Positions 1-8,384 are shown, counted from the first letter of the stretch. The stretch is 64,000 nucleotides of DNA from an uncultured Rhodobacter sp. (GCA_945952585.1 CAMFII010000006.1:124001-188000), one strand, 5' to 3'. Notes: a model not told the origin generated them from the sequence alone. Translations and numbers: made by a program.

Positions 1-793
1 TCCACAAAACCGATTCCCGCCAGCGGACGGACCCCGTCACCTGCTCGACCAGAAGCCTGCGGATCACCTCGGGGTCGCTGACCGCCTCGGCCCGGACGTT
101 CGCCACCACCGGCACGGTGGGCGCCTTGATCGTCACGCCCGCGAGCGCCGCCGCCATCGCTTCGGCCGCCGGCTGCATCAGCGCGCAATGGAAAGGGGCG
201 GAGACTGGCAACAGCAGTGCGCGCTTGGCGCCCTTGGCCTTTGCGATCTCGACCGCCCGCTCGATCGCTCCCTTATGGCCCGAGACCACCACCTGCGCCG
301 GGTCGTTGTCATTCGCCGCCTGGCAGACCTCGCCCTGCGCCGCTTCTGCCGCCACTTCGGCAGCGGCGGTGAAATCCAAACCGAGCAGCGCCGCCATCGC
401 GCCGACGCCCACCGGCACCGCCGCCTGCATCGCCTGCCCGCGCAGCCGCAAAAGCCGCGCCGTATCGGCCAGCGTCAGCGACCCGGCAGCGCAGAGCGCC
501 GAATATTCGCCAAGCGAATGGCCCGCCACGAAGGCCGCCGAAGTCACCCCGACCCCTTCCGCTTCTAGCGCCCTGAGCGCCGCGATCGAGGTGGCCATCA
601 GCGCCGGTTGCGCATTCTGCGTCAGCGTCAGCGTTTCGGCATCGCCTTCCCAGATCAGCGCCGAAAGCTTCTCGCCAAGCGCGGCATCGACCTCGTCGAA
701 CACCGCCTTGGCGGCCGGATAGGCCTCGGCCAGCGCACGGCCCATGCCGATGGTCTGGGCGCCCTGCCCCGGGAATACGAATGCGCGGCTCAT
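1..793 (-). CDS. fabD: Malonyl-CoA:ACP transacylase FabD, 3' end cut by window edge
   Basis: FabD moves the malonyl group from CoA to acyl carrier protein, the first committed step of type II fatty acid synthesis in the cytosol. The protein opens with the typical FVFPGQGAQTIGMG oxyanion-hole motif. It has the nucleophile elbow GHSLGE with the serine at about residue 93, and the downstream catalytic histidine in APFHCAL. About 264 codons are visible from the ATG at 791-793; the family is usually about 310 residues, so the C-terminus lies beyond the left edge. It is divergent from rpsF across about 290 bases. Confidence 0.97.
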   Translation of the reverse strand, partial: MSRAFVFPGQGAQTIGMGRALAEAYPAAKAVFDEVDAALGEKLSALIWEGDAETLTLTQNAQPALMATSIAALRALEAEGVGVTSAAFVAGHSLGEYSALCAAGSLTLADTARLLRLRGQAMQAAVPVGVGAMAALLGLDFTAAAEVAAEAAQGEVCQAANDNDPAQVVVSGHKGAIERAVEIAKAKGAKRALLLPVSAPFHCALMQPAAEAMAAALAGVTIKAPTVPVVANVRAEAVSDPEVIRRLLVEQVTGSVRWRESVLW

Positions 794-881
794 CTCTGGC
801 CCTCCCTCGATCTGTCGCCTTCCCGCTTAGCGCGCCGTCCCGTCCTTCGCAACGGCGCCGACCAGCGAGAGCGACACGCAA

Positions 882-924
882 ATTTCTTCGAAGAAATGTG
901 CCAGAAGCCTTCGAAGGCTTTTGG
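882..924. repeat. Two adjacent TTCGAA-centred palindromes between fabD and rpsF
   Basis: Positions 882-897 form a perfect 16-base palindrome (ATTTCTTCGAAGAAAT). Positions 905-920 form another (AAGCCTTCGAAGGCTT), extendable to 901-924 with one imperfect pair. Both have TTCGAA at the centre and the centres are 23 bases apart. They lie in the divergent fabD/rpsF spacer, so they may be regulator sites or RNA hairpins in a leader. The rest of the 794-1084 spacer presumably holds the two promoters; I could not fix either with confidence. Confidence 0.6.
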
Positions 925-1084
925 TCCCGTCCCTGCCCGCCACCGCTTGCATCCCCGGCGCGCCCGTGTATAAGGCCGCATCCTTCCGCCGGAGCAATGG
1001 CTCATCGGCGCATACCCTCGTGGACGGGACCAGCGGAAGGTCCACCCCCGTCCTATGAAATGCGCCCTGAAAACTGGAGTGCAC

Positions 1085-1558
1085 ATGCCGCTTTACGAGC
1101 ATGTCTTCATCTCGCGTCAGGATCTGTCCAACGCGCAGGCCGAAGGTCTTATCGAACATTTCTCCACCGTCCTCGCGGACAACGGCGGCAAGGTCGTTGA
1201 AAACGAGTACTGGGGCGTCAAGACGATGGCCTACAAGATCAACAAGAACCGCAAGGGTCATTACGCCTTCCTGAAATCAGACGCGCCCGCCGCTGCCGTT
1301 CAGGAAATGGAGCGCCTGATGCGCCTCCATGACGACGTGATGCGTGTGCTGACCGTCAAGGTCGACAGCCACGAGGAAGGCCCGTCGGTCCAGATGCAGA
1401 AGCGTGACGACCGCGGCGACCGCAGTGAGCGCGGCGACCGTCCGGAGCGTGGCTTCGGCGATCGTGGCGACCGTCCGAGCTTCGGCGGCGACCGTGGCGA
1501 GCGGTCGGGTGACCGTGGGGGCGACCGGGGCGGCTTCGGCGCCGACCGTCGTCGTTGA
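1085..1558 (+). CDS. rpsF: 30S ribosomal protein S6 with Gly/Asp/Arg-rich tail
   Basis: S6 binds the central domain of 16S rRNA together with S18. The body (residues 1-104) starts [15 protein letters not shown] and contains the [10 protein letters not shown] segment typical of S6. The remaining ~53 residues are a low-complexity tail of repeated GDR, ERG and GGDR units, longer than the acidic tail of the E. coli protein. An in-frame ATG exists at 1055, but 1085 gives the conserved MPLYEH N-terminus. It is first in an rpsF-rpsR-rplI operon with 25 bases to rpsR. Confidence 0.97.
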   Translation: MPLYEHVFISRQDLSNAQAEGLIEHFSTVLADNGGKVVENEYWGVKTMAYKINKNRKGHYAFLKSDAPAAAVQEMERLMRLHDDVMRVLTVKVDSHEEGPSVQMQKRDDRGDRSERGDRPERGFGDRGDRPSFGGDRGERSGDRGGDRGGFGADRRR

Positions 1559-1583
1559 TCGGTTGAGGAAAGGACAGTAAACC

Positions 1584-1811
1584 ATGGCGAACAAACCGTT
1601 TTTCCGCCGCCGCAAGGTCTGCCCGTTCTCGGGCGACAACGCTCCGGCGATCGACTACAAGGACACCCGTCTGCTGCAGCGCTACATCTCCGAGCGCGGC
1701 AAGATCGTTCCGTCCCGCATCACCGCCGTCTCGGCGAAGAAGCAGCGTGAACTGGCCCGCGCCATCAAGCGCGCCCGCTTCCTCGCCCTGCTCCCCTACG
1801 CCGTGAAGTAA
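1584..1811 (+). CDS. rpsR: 30S ribosomal protein S18
   Basis: This 75-residue protein is the S18 partner of S6 on the small-subunit platform. It shows the family core: [13 protein letters not shown] at the N-terminus, the DYKD...[12 protein letters not shown] segment and the C-terminal [13 protein letters not shown]. Its length is normal. It sits between rpsF and rplI (12 bases to rplI), the usual order in Alphaproteobacteria. A purine-rich ribosome site (GAGGAAAGGACAG) lies just upstream. Confidence 0.98.
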   Translation: MANKPFFRRRKVCPFSGDNAPAIDYKDTRLLQRYISERGKIVPSRITAVSAKKQRELARAIKRARFLALLPYAVK

Positions 1812-1823
1812 GGAGAGAGACCC

Positions 1824-2396
1824 ATGCAAGTCATTCTTCTCCAGCGCGTGGCCAAGCTCGGCCAGATGGGCGAGGTCGTGAACGTCAAGGACGGCTACGC
1901 CCGCAACTATCTCCTGCCGCAAGGCAAGGCGCTGCGTGCCAACGAGTCGAACATCAAGTCGTTCGAAGCCAAGAAGGCGCAGCTCGAGGCCCAGAACCTC
2001 GAGACCAAGAAGGAAGCCGAAGCCGTCGCCGCCAAGCTCGACGGCCAGACCTTCGTGATCATCCGCTCGGCCTCGGATGCCGGTGCGCTTTACGGTTCGG
2101 TCACGACCCGTGACGCCGCCGAAGCCGCGACCGAATCGGGCTTCACCGTCCACCGCAACCAGGTGGTGCTGGACCGTCCGATCAAGGATCTGGGCCTGCA
2201 CACCGTGACCGTGGTCCTGCACCCGGAAGTCACGGTCAAGGTGACGCTGAACGTGGCCCGCTCGGTCGAGGAAGCCGAACTGCAGGCTTCGGGCAAGTCG
2301 ATCCAGGAACTCGCTGCCGAGGCGGAAGCCGCGGCCGACTTCGAGATCGCCGAGCTGTTCGACGACATCGGAGGGGCCGCGTCGGAAGACGCCTGA
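1824..2396 (+). CDS. rplI: 50S ribosomal protein L9, extended C-terminus
   Basis: L9 is a two-domain 50S protein near the L1 stalk. The N-terminal signature [16 protein letters not shown] and [13 protein letters not shown] is present, followed by the long connecting helix (residues about 45-75) rich in Lys, Glu and Ala. At 190 residues it is about 40 longer than the E. coli protein. The extra part is an acidic, Ala-rich tail after about residue 150, as in other Rhodobacteraceae. A start preceded by AAGGAGAGAGACCC supports 1824. A strong terminator follows. Confidence 0.97.
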   Translation: MQVILLQRVAKLGQMGEVVNVKDGYARNYLLPQGKALRANESNIKSFEAKKAQLEAQNLETKKEAEAVAAKLDGQTFVIIRSASDAGALYGSVTTRDAAEAATESGFTVHRNQVVLDRPIKDLGLHTVTVVLHPEVTVKVTLNVARSVEEAELQASGKSIQELAAEAEAAADFEIAELFDDIGGAASEDA

Positions 2397-2420
2397 TCGC
2401 CTCGTTCGGTCTGAATGCAG

Positions 2421-2454
2421 AAGCCGCGCCGGGCAACCGGCGCGGTTTTTCTTT
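2421..2454 (+). terminator. Rho-independent terminator of rpsF-rpsR-rplI
   Basis: A perfect 9-bp stem (CCGCGCCGG at 2424-2432 with CCGGCGCGG at 2437-2445), a 4-base loop and a run of T follow the rplI stop by about 25 bases. Confidence 0.93.
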
Positions 2455-2465
2455 TGGTGGCATCG

Positions 2466-2531
2466 TGTACTACGAAAATACTATTTGTAGTACACGTCTC
2501 TCTGTACTACAAAAGAAAAAAATGTAGTACA
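2466..2531. promoter_or_regulatory. Double inverted-repeat operator upstream of the GSU2403-type gene
   Basis: Two identical dyads, each TGTACTAC-N13-GTAGTACA, occupy 2466-2494 and 2503-2531, with centres 37 bases apart. Most half-sites are themselves near-palindromes of the form TGTA-N-TACA. The region is AT-rich compared with its surroundings. The last half-site ends 4 bases before the ATG at 2536, and there is no Shine-Dalgarno-like sequence. A bound protein would therefore cover both the promoter and the start region. This geometry suits a dimeric repressor bound as a pair; no repressor gene is visible nearby. Confidence 0.75.
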
Positions 2532-2535
2532 CGCG

Positions 2536-3555
2536 ATGATCGACCATCATTCCACCCTGGCGCACAGCGCCTATCACGACCTGCTCCGCAGCCTGAAGGG
2601 CGAACAAGCCGCGGGACTTACAGGCTCACCCCACCGGGAAGAACGTGCCAACGGACGCGTCTACTGGTACGAGCATGTCCGCATCGGCACGACCGTCCGC
2701 AAGCGCTACATCGGTGAGGACACGCCGGAACTGGCCGCCGACCTCGCTCGCCGTACCGAACTGGCCGCCGATGCCAAGGCTCGCGCCGAGCATCGCACCC
2801 GCCTTGTCCGCGTGCTGCGCAACGAGGATTTCCTGCCGGTCGAGGGTCGCATCGGCTCGCTATTGAAGGCAATGGCCGACCAGGGTGTCTTCCGCCTTGG
2901 CGGCACGATCGTCGGCACCCATGCCTTCCGGCTGTACGAGGGGGAACTCGGCATCCGCTACAGCTTCGACCAGACCGCCCAGACCGGCGATCTCGACATC
3001 GCGCAGTTCGAGAGGCTGTCGCTGGCAGTCGAGGACAAAGTCGACGACGACCTGCCCCAGACCTTCCGGGATCTCGACTTCGCCCCCATCCCCAGCCTGC
3101 AGGGCCAGGCCGTCTGGCGGTGGAAGCAGACCCGGGCCGAAACGCTGATCGAGTTCCTCACCCCCTCCTTCCGCCCCGAAGAGGATGTGCGCGAGCTGCC
3201 GGCGCTCGGCGTCTCTGCCCAGTCGCTGCACTTCCTGAACTACCTGATCGCCGAGCCGATCAAGGCCGCCGTCCTCTACCGCTCGGGCGTGCTGGTGCAG
3301 ATCCCCCGCCCCGAGCGCTTCGCTATCCACAAGCTGATCGTCGCCGATCGCCGCAAGGGCGGGCCTGACCAGATCAAGTCAGCCAAGGACCGGGCGCAGG
3401 CCGCCTTCCTGATCGAGGCGCTGGCCGAGGACCGCCCCGACGAATTGCGCGAGGCCCATGAGCACGCGCTGGCACGAGGCCCGAAATGGCGCGAGCATGT
3501 CGAGGCCAGCCTGAAGCGGATGCCCGAGACGCGGGCGAGGATCGCCGCGCTCTGA
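2536..3555 (+). CDS. GSU2403-family nucleotidyltransferase-fold protein
   Basis: The 339-residue protein resembles the GSU2403 family (Pfam NTP_transf_8). The N-terminal part (residues about 30-70) has the YWYEHVRIGTTVRKRYIG pattern seen in these proteins. The central part carries a nucleotidyltransferase-like core with GTIVGTHAFRLYEG and the acidic pair in TGDLDIA (about residues 149-155). The activity of this family is not established; some relatives look like toxin or defence components. The gene stands alone behind the double operator, between rplI and tig, and its 3' end faces an unknown gene 3 bases away. No ribosome binding site is visible, so translation may be leaderless or tightly controlled. 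Confidence 0.8.
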   Translation: MIDHHSTLAHSAYHDLLRSLKGEQAAGLTGSPHREERANGRVYWYEHVRIGTTVRKRYIGEDTPELAADLARRTELAADAKARAEHRTRLVRVLRNEDFLPVEGRIGSLLKAMADQGVFRLGGTIVGTHAFRLYEGELGIRYSFDQTAQTGDLDIAQFERLSLAVEDKVDDDLPQTFRDLDFAPIPSLQGQAVWRWKQTRAETLIEFLTPSFRPEEDVRELPALGVSAQSLHFLNYLIAEPIKAAVLYRSGVLVQIPRPERFAIHKLIVADRRKGGPDQIKSAKDRAQAAFLIEALAEDRPDELREAHEHALARGPKWREHVEASLKRMPETRARIAAL

Positions 3556-3558
3556 CCG

Positions 3559-4149
3559 TCAACTGTAGCGCGAGATGATCGCCAGCCGCTTCAGTGCTGC
3601 TCCATAGGTCCAGCCTTTCGGCCCGTCCTCGCTGACCCGGTCCTCGAACACCGCCTCGACCAGGACAGTTCCGTCGCGCTGGTCCTTGTGGCGTTTCGCC
3701 TTGGCGACAAAGGCGGTGGCGAAGGCGGCCTTCGTTCGGCCGGCCGGCCAGAGCGCGCTGCTGGGATCCTCGGCATCCTTCATCCACAGTCCGGCGATGA
3801 AGGCATTGATCGCGCCAAGCAGCACCCCCGAAACTGTCTTTGCATCCGCCGCCAGTCGCGACTTGTCATCGACCGACAACCAGCTCTCGATGTTCACCGC
3901 CGCCCATGTCGTGACCGCGGTTGTCACCGCGATGATGACGATGGGCAAAAGCACCCCCAACTGCATGACGGTCACCGCCACGACCGGATGGGATGCCATC
4001 AGGCCGGTCGCCGCACGCATCGCCAGATGTGCGCCCAGACCGGCGGCGACGATCGCCGCGACCAGCCAGGGACGCTCGCAATAGGCGATGAAGATACCCA
4101 AGAACACGCCGACCAGCACGGGGGCCAGCGTCTGCAGCTTGTCCATCAT
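3559..4149 (-). CDS. Unknown membrane protein, 196 aa
   Basis: I do not recognise this protein. It has an N-terminal hydrophobic segment (residues about 8-22), one or two more in residues 27-85 (VTVMQLGVLLPIVIIAV is the clearest) and possibly one near 108-122. A soluble Lys/Arg-rich C-terminal half follows. Two ATG codons in tandem (4149 and 4146) could start it. It lies 5 bases downstream of the 106-residue gene at 4155-4475, so the two are probably one transcript. Its stop lies 3 bases from the stop of the convergent nucleotidyltransferase-fold gene. Confidence 0.6.
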   Translation of the reverse strand: MMDKLQTLAPVLVGVFLGIFIAYCERPWLVAAIVAAGLGAHLAMRAATGLMASHPVVAVTVMQLGVLLPIVIIAVTTAVTTWAAVNIESWLSVDDKSRLAADAKTVSGVLLGAINAFIAGLWMKDAEDPSSALWPAGRTKAAFATAFVAKAKRHKDQRDGTVLVEAVFEDRVSEDGPKGWTYGAALKRLAIISRYS

Positions 4150-4154
4150 CGCGC

Positions 4155-4475
4155 TCAGCGCCCCTGCATGACCATCTCGTGCGCCGGATTGTGGTAGCAG
4201 CGCAGGATCACCTGTCCGCCCCGGCGCACCAGATAGGCATCGCTTGGCGGTAGATCCTCGTCGCAGCGCCCGGCCGCGGCAGTCAGCATGGCATTGGCCC
4301 GTGCCAGAATGGGTTCGACCTCTGGATCGGCGAAACCGGCCCGTCCCAGTTGCTTGACTGTAAATGCAATCAGTGCGTCAATTTCGTTGATCGTGGCGCG
4401 ATCGGTCGACAGCCGCAGGAACGGCACATCGGCCAGACTGGATGCCGGTTCCGGCATCGCCTCGGTTTCGCCCAT
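4155..4475 (-). CDS. Unknown small protein, 106 aa
   Basis: No family is recognised. The protein is soluble and mostly helical in character, with a C-terminal AYLVRRGGQVILRCYHNPAH stretch holding Cys and two His residues. The frame extends upstream to 4568, but a strong ribosome site (AGAGGAGGGAG) sits just before the ATG at 4475, which decides the start. It is the first gene of a likely pair with the membrane protein at 3559-4149. Confidence 0.6.
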   Translation of the reverse strand: MGETEAMPEPASSLADVPFLRLSTDRATINEIDALIAFTVKQLGRAGFADPEVEPILARANAMLTAAAGRCDEDLPPSDAYLVRRGGQVILRCYHNPAHEMVMQGR

Positions 4476-4553
4476 GGCTCCCTCCTCTGCCGAAGACGGC
4501 GAAGGGTGCGCCTGTGACCGATTCCCGTCAACCAGCTGGCCGGGCCGGAACCG

Positions 4554-4588
4554 AAAAGGGCCGCCCAACGGGCGGCCCTTTGATTTTT
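4554..4588 (-). terminator. Terminator downstream of tig
   Basis: A long perfect stem, AAAGGGCCGCCC paired with GGGCGGCCCTTT around a two-base loop, lies about 20 bases after the tig stop on the minus strand. A GATTTTTC-gca-GAAGAATC hairpin-like sequence lies beside it (about 4582-4600). Confidence 0.85.
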
Positions 4589-4606
4589 CGCAGAAGAATC
4601 GTCGGA

Positions 4607-5941
4607 TCAGAGTTCGTCCAGCGCTTCAACGGCCTTCTGCAGGTCTTCCTTGCTGGCCTTCTTCTCGCTGACCTTGGCCTGGTCAACAATGTGGTCGACG
4701 ACCTTGTCCTCGAAGATCGGCGCACGCAACTGCTGCTGCATCTGGGGGTTCTTCTGCACGAATTCGAAGAAGGCACGCTCCTGGCCCGGATACTGGCGGG
4801 CCTGGGCGAGAACCGCCTGGGTCATCTCGGCATCGGTCACGCTGATCTCAGCCTTGCGACCGATCTCAGCCAGCAGCAGGCCAAGGCGCACGCGGCGCTC
4901 GGCCAGCATCTTGTGCTCGTCGGTCGGCTCGATGTTGCCGTGGTGGTGGCCGTGATCCTCAGGATGCTCCTCGTGCCACAGTTGATGCGCGATCTGGGCC
5001 GCCTCGGCATCGACGAGCGACGCCGGAAGGTCGAACTTCACCAGCCCGTCCAGCTGATCGAGCAGCGCCCGCTTCAGGACGGCGCGCGAGGCGCCCTTGT
5101 ATTCGGCTTCCAGACGCTCGGCGACCTGGCCCTTCAGCGCCTCGAGGCTCTCGGCGCCGTATTTCTTCGCCAGCTCGTCATCGATCTCGGCGGCCTTCGG
5201 CGCCTTCACTTCCTTGACGGTGCAGGCAAAGACTGCGGCCTTGCCGGCCAGGTGCGCGGCGCCGTAGTTTTCCGGGAAGGTCACGTTGACCGACACTTCG
5301 TCACCGGCCTTGGCGCCCACGAGCTGCGCCTCGAAGCCCGGGATGAACGAGTTCGAGCCCAGCACCAGCGGATAGTCCTCCGCCGAGCCGCCCTCGAACA
5401 GCTCGCCATCGACCGAGCCCTTGAAGTCGATCACGACCTGGTCACCGTCCTTGGCCTTGGAGCCCTTCTTGCGGTCCTCGAAGACCTGCGCCGACGAGGC
5501 GAGGTTCTTCAGCGCCTCTTCCACCGCTTCCGGCTCGGCCGCGACGGTCAGGCGCTCCAGCTTGATCTTGCCGGCATCGACATCCGGGATCGGGGGCAGC
5601 GCCTCGTAGGCGACTTCCACGACCACGTCCTGGCCTTCCTTCCACTCCTCGCCGCCGACCATCTTGATCTCGGGCTGCAGCGCCGGGCGGTCGCCGGTCT
5701 TTTCGAAATGGTCCTTCATCGCGCCGTCGATGGCATCCTGCATCGCGTCGCCCAGAAGACGGGTGCCGAACTGCTTGCGCAGCATGGCCATCGGCACCTT
5801 GCCCTTGCGGAAGCCCTTCAGCTCGATCTCGGGCTGCGCCTCGATCAGCTTCTCGGTGACCTTCGCATCCAGTTCGGCCGCGGTCACGGTGATCGTGTAG
5901 CCGCGCTTCAGACCTTCGTTCAGGGTCTCGGTGACCTGCAT
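4607..5941 (-). CDS. tig: Trigger factor (ribosome-bound chaperone and prolyl isomerase)
   Basis: Trigger factor binds L23 at the ribosome exit tunnel and shields nascent chains. The 444-residue protein has the ribosome-binding tail with the signature GFRKGKVP at about residue 44. It has the FKBP-like PPIase domain in the middle ([19 protein letters not shown] and [13 protein letters not shown]) and a long helical C-terminal domain. A His-rich insertion ([13 protein letters not shown]) in the C-domain is notable and may bind metal. The ATG at 5941 gives the conserved [13 protein letters not shown] start. Confidence 0.97.
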   Translation of the reverse strand: MQVTETLNEGLKRGYTITVTAAELDAKVTEKLIEAQPEIELKGFRKGKVPMAMLRKQFGTRLLGDAMQDAIDGAMKDHFEKTGDRPALQPEIKMVGGEEWKEGQDVVVEVAYEALPPIPDVDAGKIKLERLTVAAEPEAVEEALKNLASSAQVFEDRKKGSKAKDGDQVVIDFKGSVDGELFEGGSAEDYPLVLGSNSFIPGFEAQLVGAKAGDEVSVNVTFPENYGAAHLAGKAAVFACTVKEVKAPKAAEIDDELAKKYGAESLEALKGQVAERLEAEYKGASRAVLKRALLDQLDGLVKFDLPASLVDAEAAQIAHQLWHEEHPEDHGHHHGNIEPTDEHKMLAERRVRLGLLLAEIGRKAEISVTDAEMTQAVLAQARQYPGQERAFFEFVQKNPQMQQQLRAPIFEDKVVDHIVDQAKVSEKKASKEDLQKAVEALDEL

Positions 5942-6153
5942 TCTCTCGTCCTTCTTTCCTCTCGGCGAACCATCCGGACCCTCACCGCCCGAACCTCCGC
6001 CAGACCATGTCGTCACCATCCGGCCGCGCGGCCTCAGGCAAAACGCCAGCGCCCCGGACAAGGCCCAGGGCGCCAAATCCCGCGCCTTCTAGCAAAGGTT
6101 CCGGGCGCGCGCGAGGGGGAAATTGCGCGGCGCCGTGCAAGCCTTGGTGAGCC

Positions 6154-6387
6154 TCAGCGGACGGGCGGCGTCCCGTCTTGCCCCCCGGGCGGCGGGGGTC
6201 TGCGCAGCAGCCGCTTCGCCCCGAGCCCGAGAAGAACGGTGATGCCGACCCCGATGAGCCAGATCACCCCCATTCCGCCCGCGAACCCGTCAAAGACGTC
6301 TTGCAGGCCATAGGGGCTGAACAGAAGCGAACAGCCCCCGGTCATTACGGCGAGAAGGATCAGGATGATCGCGGCGAAAGTTCTCAC
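6154..6387 (-). CDS. Small lipoprotein-like membrane protein, copy 2
   Basis: This 77-residue protein begins with a short hydrophobic segment ending in a lipobox-like MTGGCSLLFS. A second hydrophobic segment (MGVIWLIGVGITVLLGLG) and a basic, Pro-rich tail follow. It is a paralogue of the gene just upstream, sharing MRTF..., GGCSLLFS and the overall plan. Its ATG overlaps the stop of that gene by 4 bases, so the two are translationally coupled. The function is unknown. Confidence 0.65.
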   Translation of the reverse strand: MRTFAAIILILLAVMTGGCSLLFSPYGLQDVFDGFAGGMGVIWLIGVGITVLLGLGAKRLLRRPPPPGGQDGTPPVR

Positions 6388-6632
6388 TGATCGCCCGTCC
6401 CGTCCTTCGATCCTGTCGTCGCGGTGGTCTTGTCGCTGCGCGGGTCAGGACGGCGCAGCAGGACGATCGCCCCCCAGATCGACAGCGCCGCGATCAGGAT
6501 GCCGCCGAGCCAGATCATCAGAACGCCCGCGTCCCCGCTGAGATCGCCAAGCACCCAGGTCGAGAACAGGAGCGAACAGCCTCCGCTGAGGATGGCAACC
6601 AGAAGCAGGACGATTCCGAAGAAAGTGCGCAT
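6384..6632 (-). CDS. Small lipoprotein-like membrane protein, copy 1
   Basis: The 82-residue protein MRTFFGIVLLLVAILSGGC... has a lipobox-like LSGGC at about residue 19, then GVLMIWLGGILIAALSIWG as a second hydrophobic segment and a short polar tail. It is a tandem duplicate of the downstream gene. If the cysteine is lipidated, the protein would be anchored twice to the inner membrane. The function is unknown. About 115 bases separate it from the next gene upstream. Confidence 0.65.
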   Translation of the reverse strand: MRTFFGIVLLLVAILSGGCSLLFSTWVLGDLSGDAGVLMIWLGGILIAALSIWGAIVLLRRPDPRSDKTTATTGSKDGTGDQ

Positions 6633-6748
6633 GATGGCTCCTAATCAGAACAGGCCCGGAACTCCATTGCGCCCCGGATCATTCAGCTCGTCTCAGATTT
6701 TGCAGTTGAAGCTTGTCTGCCGCATGGCTTCCCCAACACCCTTGGTCC

Positions 6749-6958
6749 TCACTTCGGAGGCTTCAACGCCAGCCTCAAGGCCGCCCTCACCGAAGCAATG
6801 CCCCCCACCAGCCCGGCAACCGGAAACACGATGGTCCCGTTATGGTAGGCGACAGAAAGAACGGCAGGATCCGCCATCAACGCGGCCAGCCAATAGAAGG
6901 ACAAACACCCGGCCAAGAGGCCGAAAAGGATCAGGACCAGCCTCAGCACCTCATTCAT
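6749..6958 (-). CDS. Small membrane protein behind the radical SAM gene, 69 aa
   Basis: The protein has two predicted membrane segments (VLRLVLILFGLLAGCLSFYW and TIVFPVAGLVGGIASV) and no recognised domain. Its ATG lies one base after the stop of the radical SAM gene, so it very likely belongs to the same operon as the Tes-like and Lgt-like genes. A start 7 codons upstream is possible but would overlap that gene. A role as a membrane partner of the pair is inference only. Confidence 0.6.
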   Translation of the reverse strand: MNEVLRLVLILFGLLAGCLSFYWLAALMADPAVLSVAYHNGTIVFPVAGLVGGIASVRAALRLALKPPK

Positions 6959-6959
6959 C

Positions 6960-8384
6960 TCAGCCCCCCATCTGCACAAGCCGCGCCTTCAGCGACGCCT
7001 CGCGGCGTGCCTTCGCCTCGGCATCGCGGTAGAACAGGTTGTAGGTGTCGAAGGGCACGATCTTGCCCTCGGGCGTCACGAAATGGACGCAGGAGCGCTT
7101 GACCCGCGACAGGCAGAAGTTGTGCGGATCGAGGAATTCGACGATCGCGATGCGGAACAAGTCGTCATAGCCGATATCGGCCGGCACCTGCACCTCGGGC
7201 AGGCAGCAGAGCAGCGCCTCCAGCCGGTCGGGCGCGTTGCATTCGCCGGAGGAGAGGGAGAAGAAGTCGAAGATGCGTTGGCGCAGGCCGGGATAGCGCT
7301 CGAAGGTCACGGTGTTCGGCAGCACGTCCACCAGCGTCTCGCGCGGCATCATGCCGGTGATCGGCGCCACCTGCCAGCCCCGCCGCAGGCCGTAGCCGAT
7401 CGAGATCGATTCCGGGTTGCAGGGCAAGGGGATCATGTCCGCCTCGCCGAAGGGGTTGTCGGCCTCGATCACCGCGCGGCGGATGTCGGACAGGAGCGCG
7501 CGATGCGTGTTCGCCTCGAAGCCCTCGTTGCGGCCTGCATCCTGCACCGGCTGGAAGGTGACACCGCGCACACAAGGCCACTCCAGCGCGTGGTCGATGA
7601 TGGCGCCCACCTCATCGTCGTTCAGCCCCTTGCGGATCGTGGCGACCAGCGTGGTCGAGATACCTTCCGCCTCGAGGTTCTCCAGCGCCTGCTGGCGGAT
7701 GCGGGTCAGATCGGCGCCGCGCAGCGCCTTGTGGACCTCGGGGCGCAGGCTGTCGAATTGCAGGTAGACCTCGAAACCCGGCTTCAGTTTCGCCAGGTCC
7801 CGGACGAAATCGCGGTCCCGCGCGATCCGAAGGCCGTTGGTGTTCAGCATCAGGTGGCGGATCGGCCGTTCCTTGGCCATCCGCAGGATCGTCAGGATCT
7901 CCGGGTGCAGCGTCGGCTCTCCGCCGGAGATCTGCAGCAGGTCCGGCTCCCTCTCGCTCGCCACCAGCGCGTCGAGCATCCGCTCGATCTCGGCCAGCGT
8001 CCGCGTGCCGGTGTGCTGCGGCGAGGATCCGGCGAAGCAGACCGGGCAGGTCAGGTTGCAATGCTCGTTCACCTCGATCAGCGCGAGGCAGGAATGCTGC
8101 TCGTGATCCGGGCAGAGACCGCAGTCATAGGGGCAGCCGAGGTCGATCCGCGTCTGCGCCGTCTCCGGCCGGTCGCCGGGCTTCAGCCAGTCGAGCGTCC
8201 GCTTCCAGTAGGCGGCGTCGGTCGAGATCAGCGCCTTGCGCACCCCGTGGGTGCGGCAGCGCTTGAGGTAGTAGACCCGGTTCCCCTCGATCGCGATCTT
8301 GGCCGGCACCGGCGCCAGGCACTGGTCGCAGAGCGAGGTCGTCTGGCCGTGGAACAGGTAGGGGGCGGATTTACGCTCGAACAT
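6960..8384 (-). CDS. Radical SAM protein of the MJ0619/Tes (tetraether synthase-like) family
   Basis: The 474-residue enzyme has a rubredoxin-like N-terminal site (Cys19, Cys22, Cys43, His46 in CDQC and CRTHG). Two CX3CX2C clusters follow: CPYDCGLC (84-91) and the SAM-binding CNLTCPVC (109-116). SGGEPT is at 153-158. Near the C-terminus are more cysteines (SGEC, CC, NFCLSRVKRSC) and the ending VPFDTYNLFYR. This layout matches the MJ0619-type proteins whose archaeal member Tes joins lipid tails to make tetraethers; the role of bacterial members is mostly unknown. Its start overlaps the upstream Lgt-like gene by 14 bases, and a small membrane gene follows. Membership is clear; a lipid substrate is inferred. 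Confidence 0.85.
   Translation of the reverse strand: MFERKSAPYLFHGQTTSLCDQCLAPVPAKIAIEGNRVYYLKRCRTHGVRKALISTDAAYWKRTLDWLKPGDRPETAQTRIDLGCPYDCGLCPDHEQHSCLALIEVNEHCNLTCPVCFAGSSPQHTGTRTLAEIERMLDALVASEREPDLLQISGGEPTLHPEILTILRMAKERPIRHLMLNTNGLRIARDRDFVRDLAKLKPGFEVYLQFDSLRPEVHKALRGADLTRIRQQALENLEAEGISTTLVATIRKGLNDDEVGAIIDHALEWPCVRGVTFQPVQDAGRNEGFEANTHRALLSDIRRAVIEADNPFGEADMIPLPCNPESISIGYGLRRGWQVAPITGMMPRETLVDVLPNTVTFERYPGLRQRIFDFFSLSSGECNAPDRLEALLCCLPEVQVPADIGYDDLFRIAIVEFLDPHNFCLSRVKRSCVHFVTPEGKIVPFDTYNLFYRDAEAKARREASLKARLVQMGG

Noticed and set aside
1397..1555. Repeated short units that might suggest a tandem array or CRISPR
   Set aside because: The units are in frame with rpsF and code GDR/ERG repeats; there are no unique spacers of constant length.
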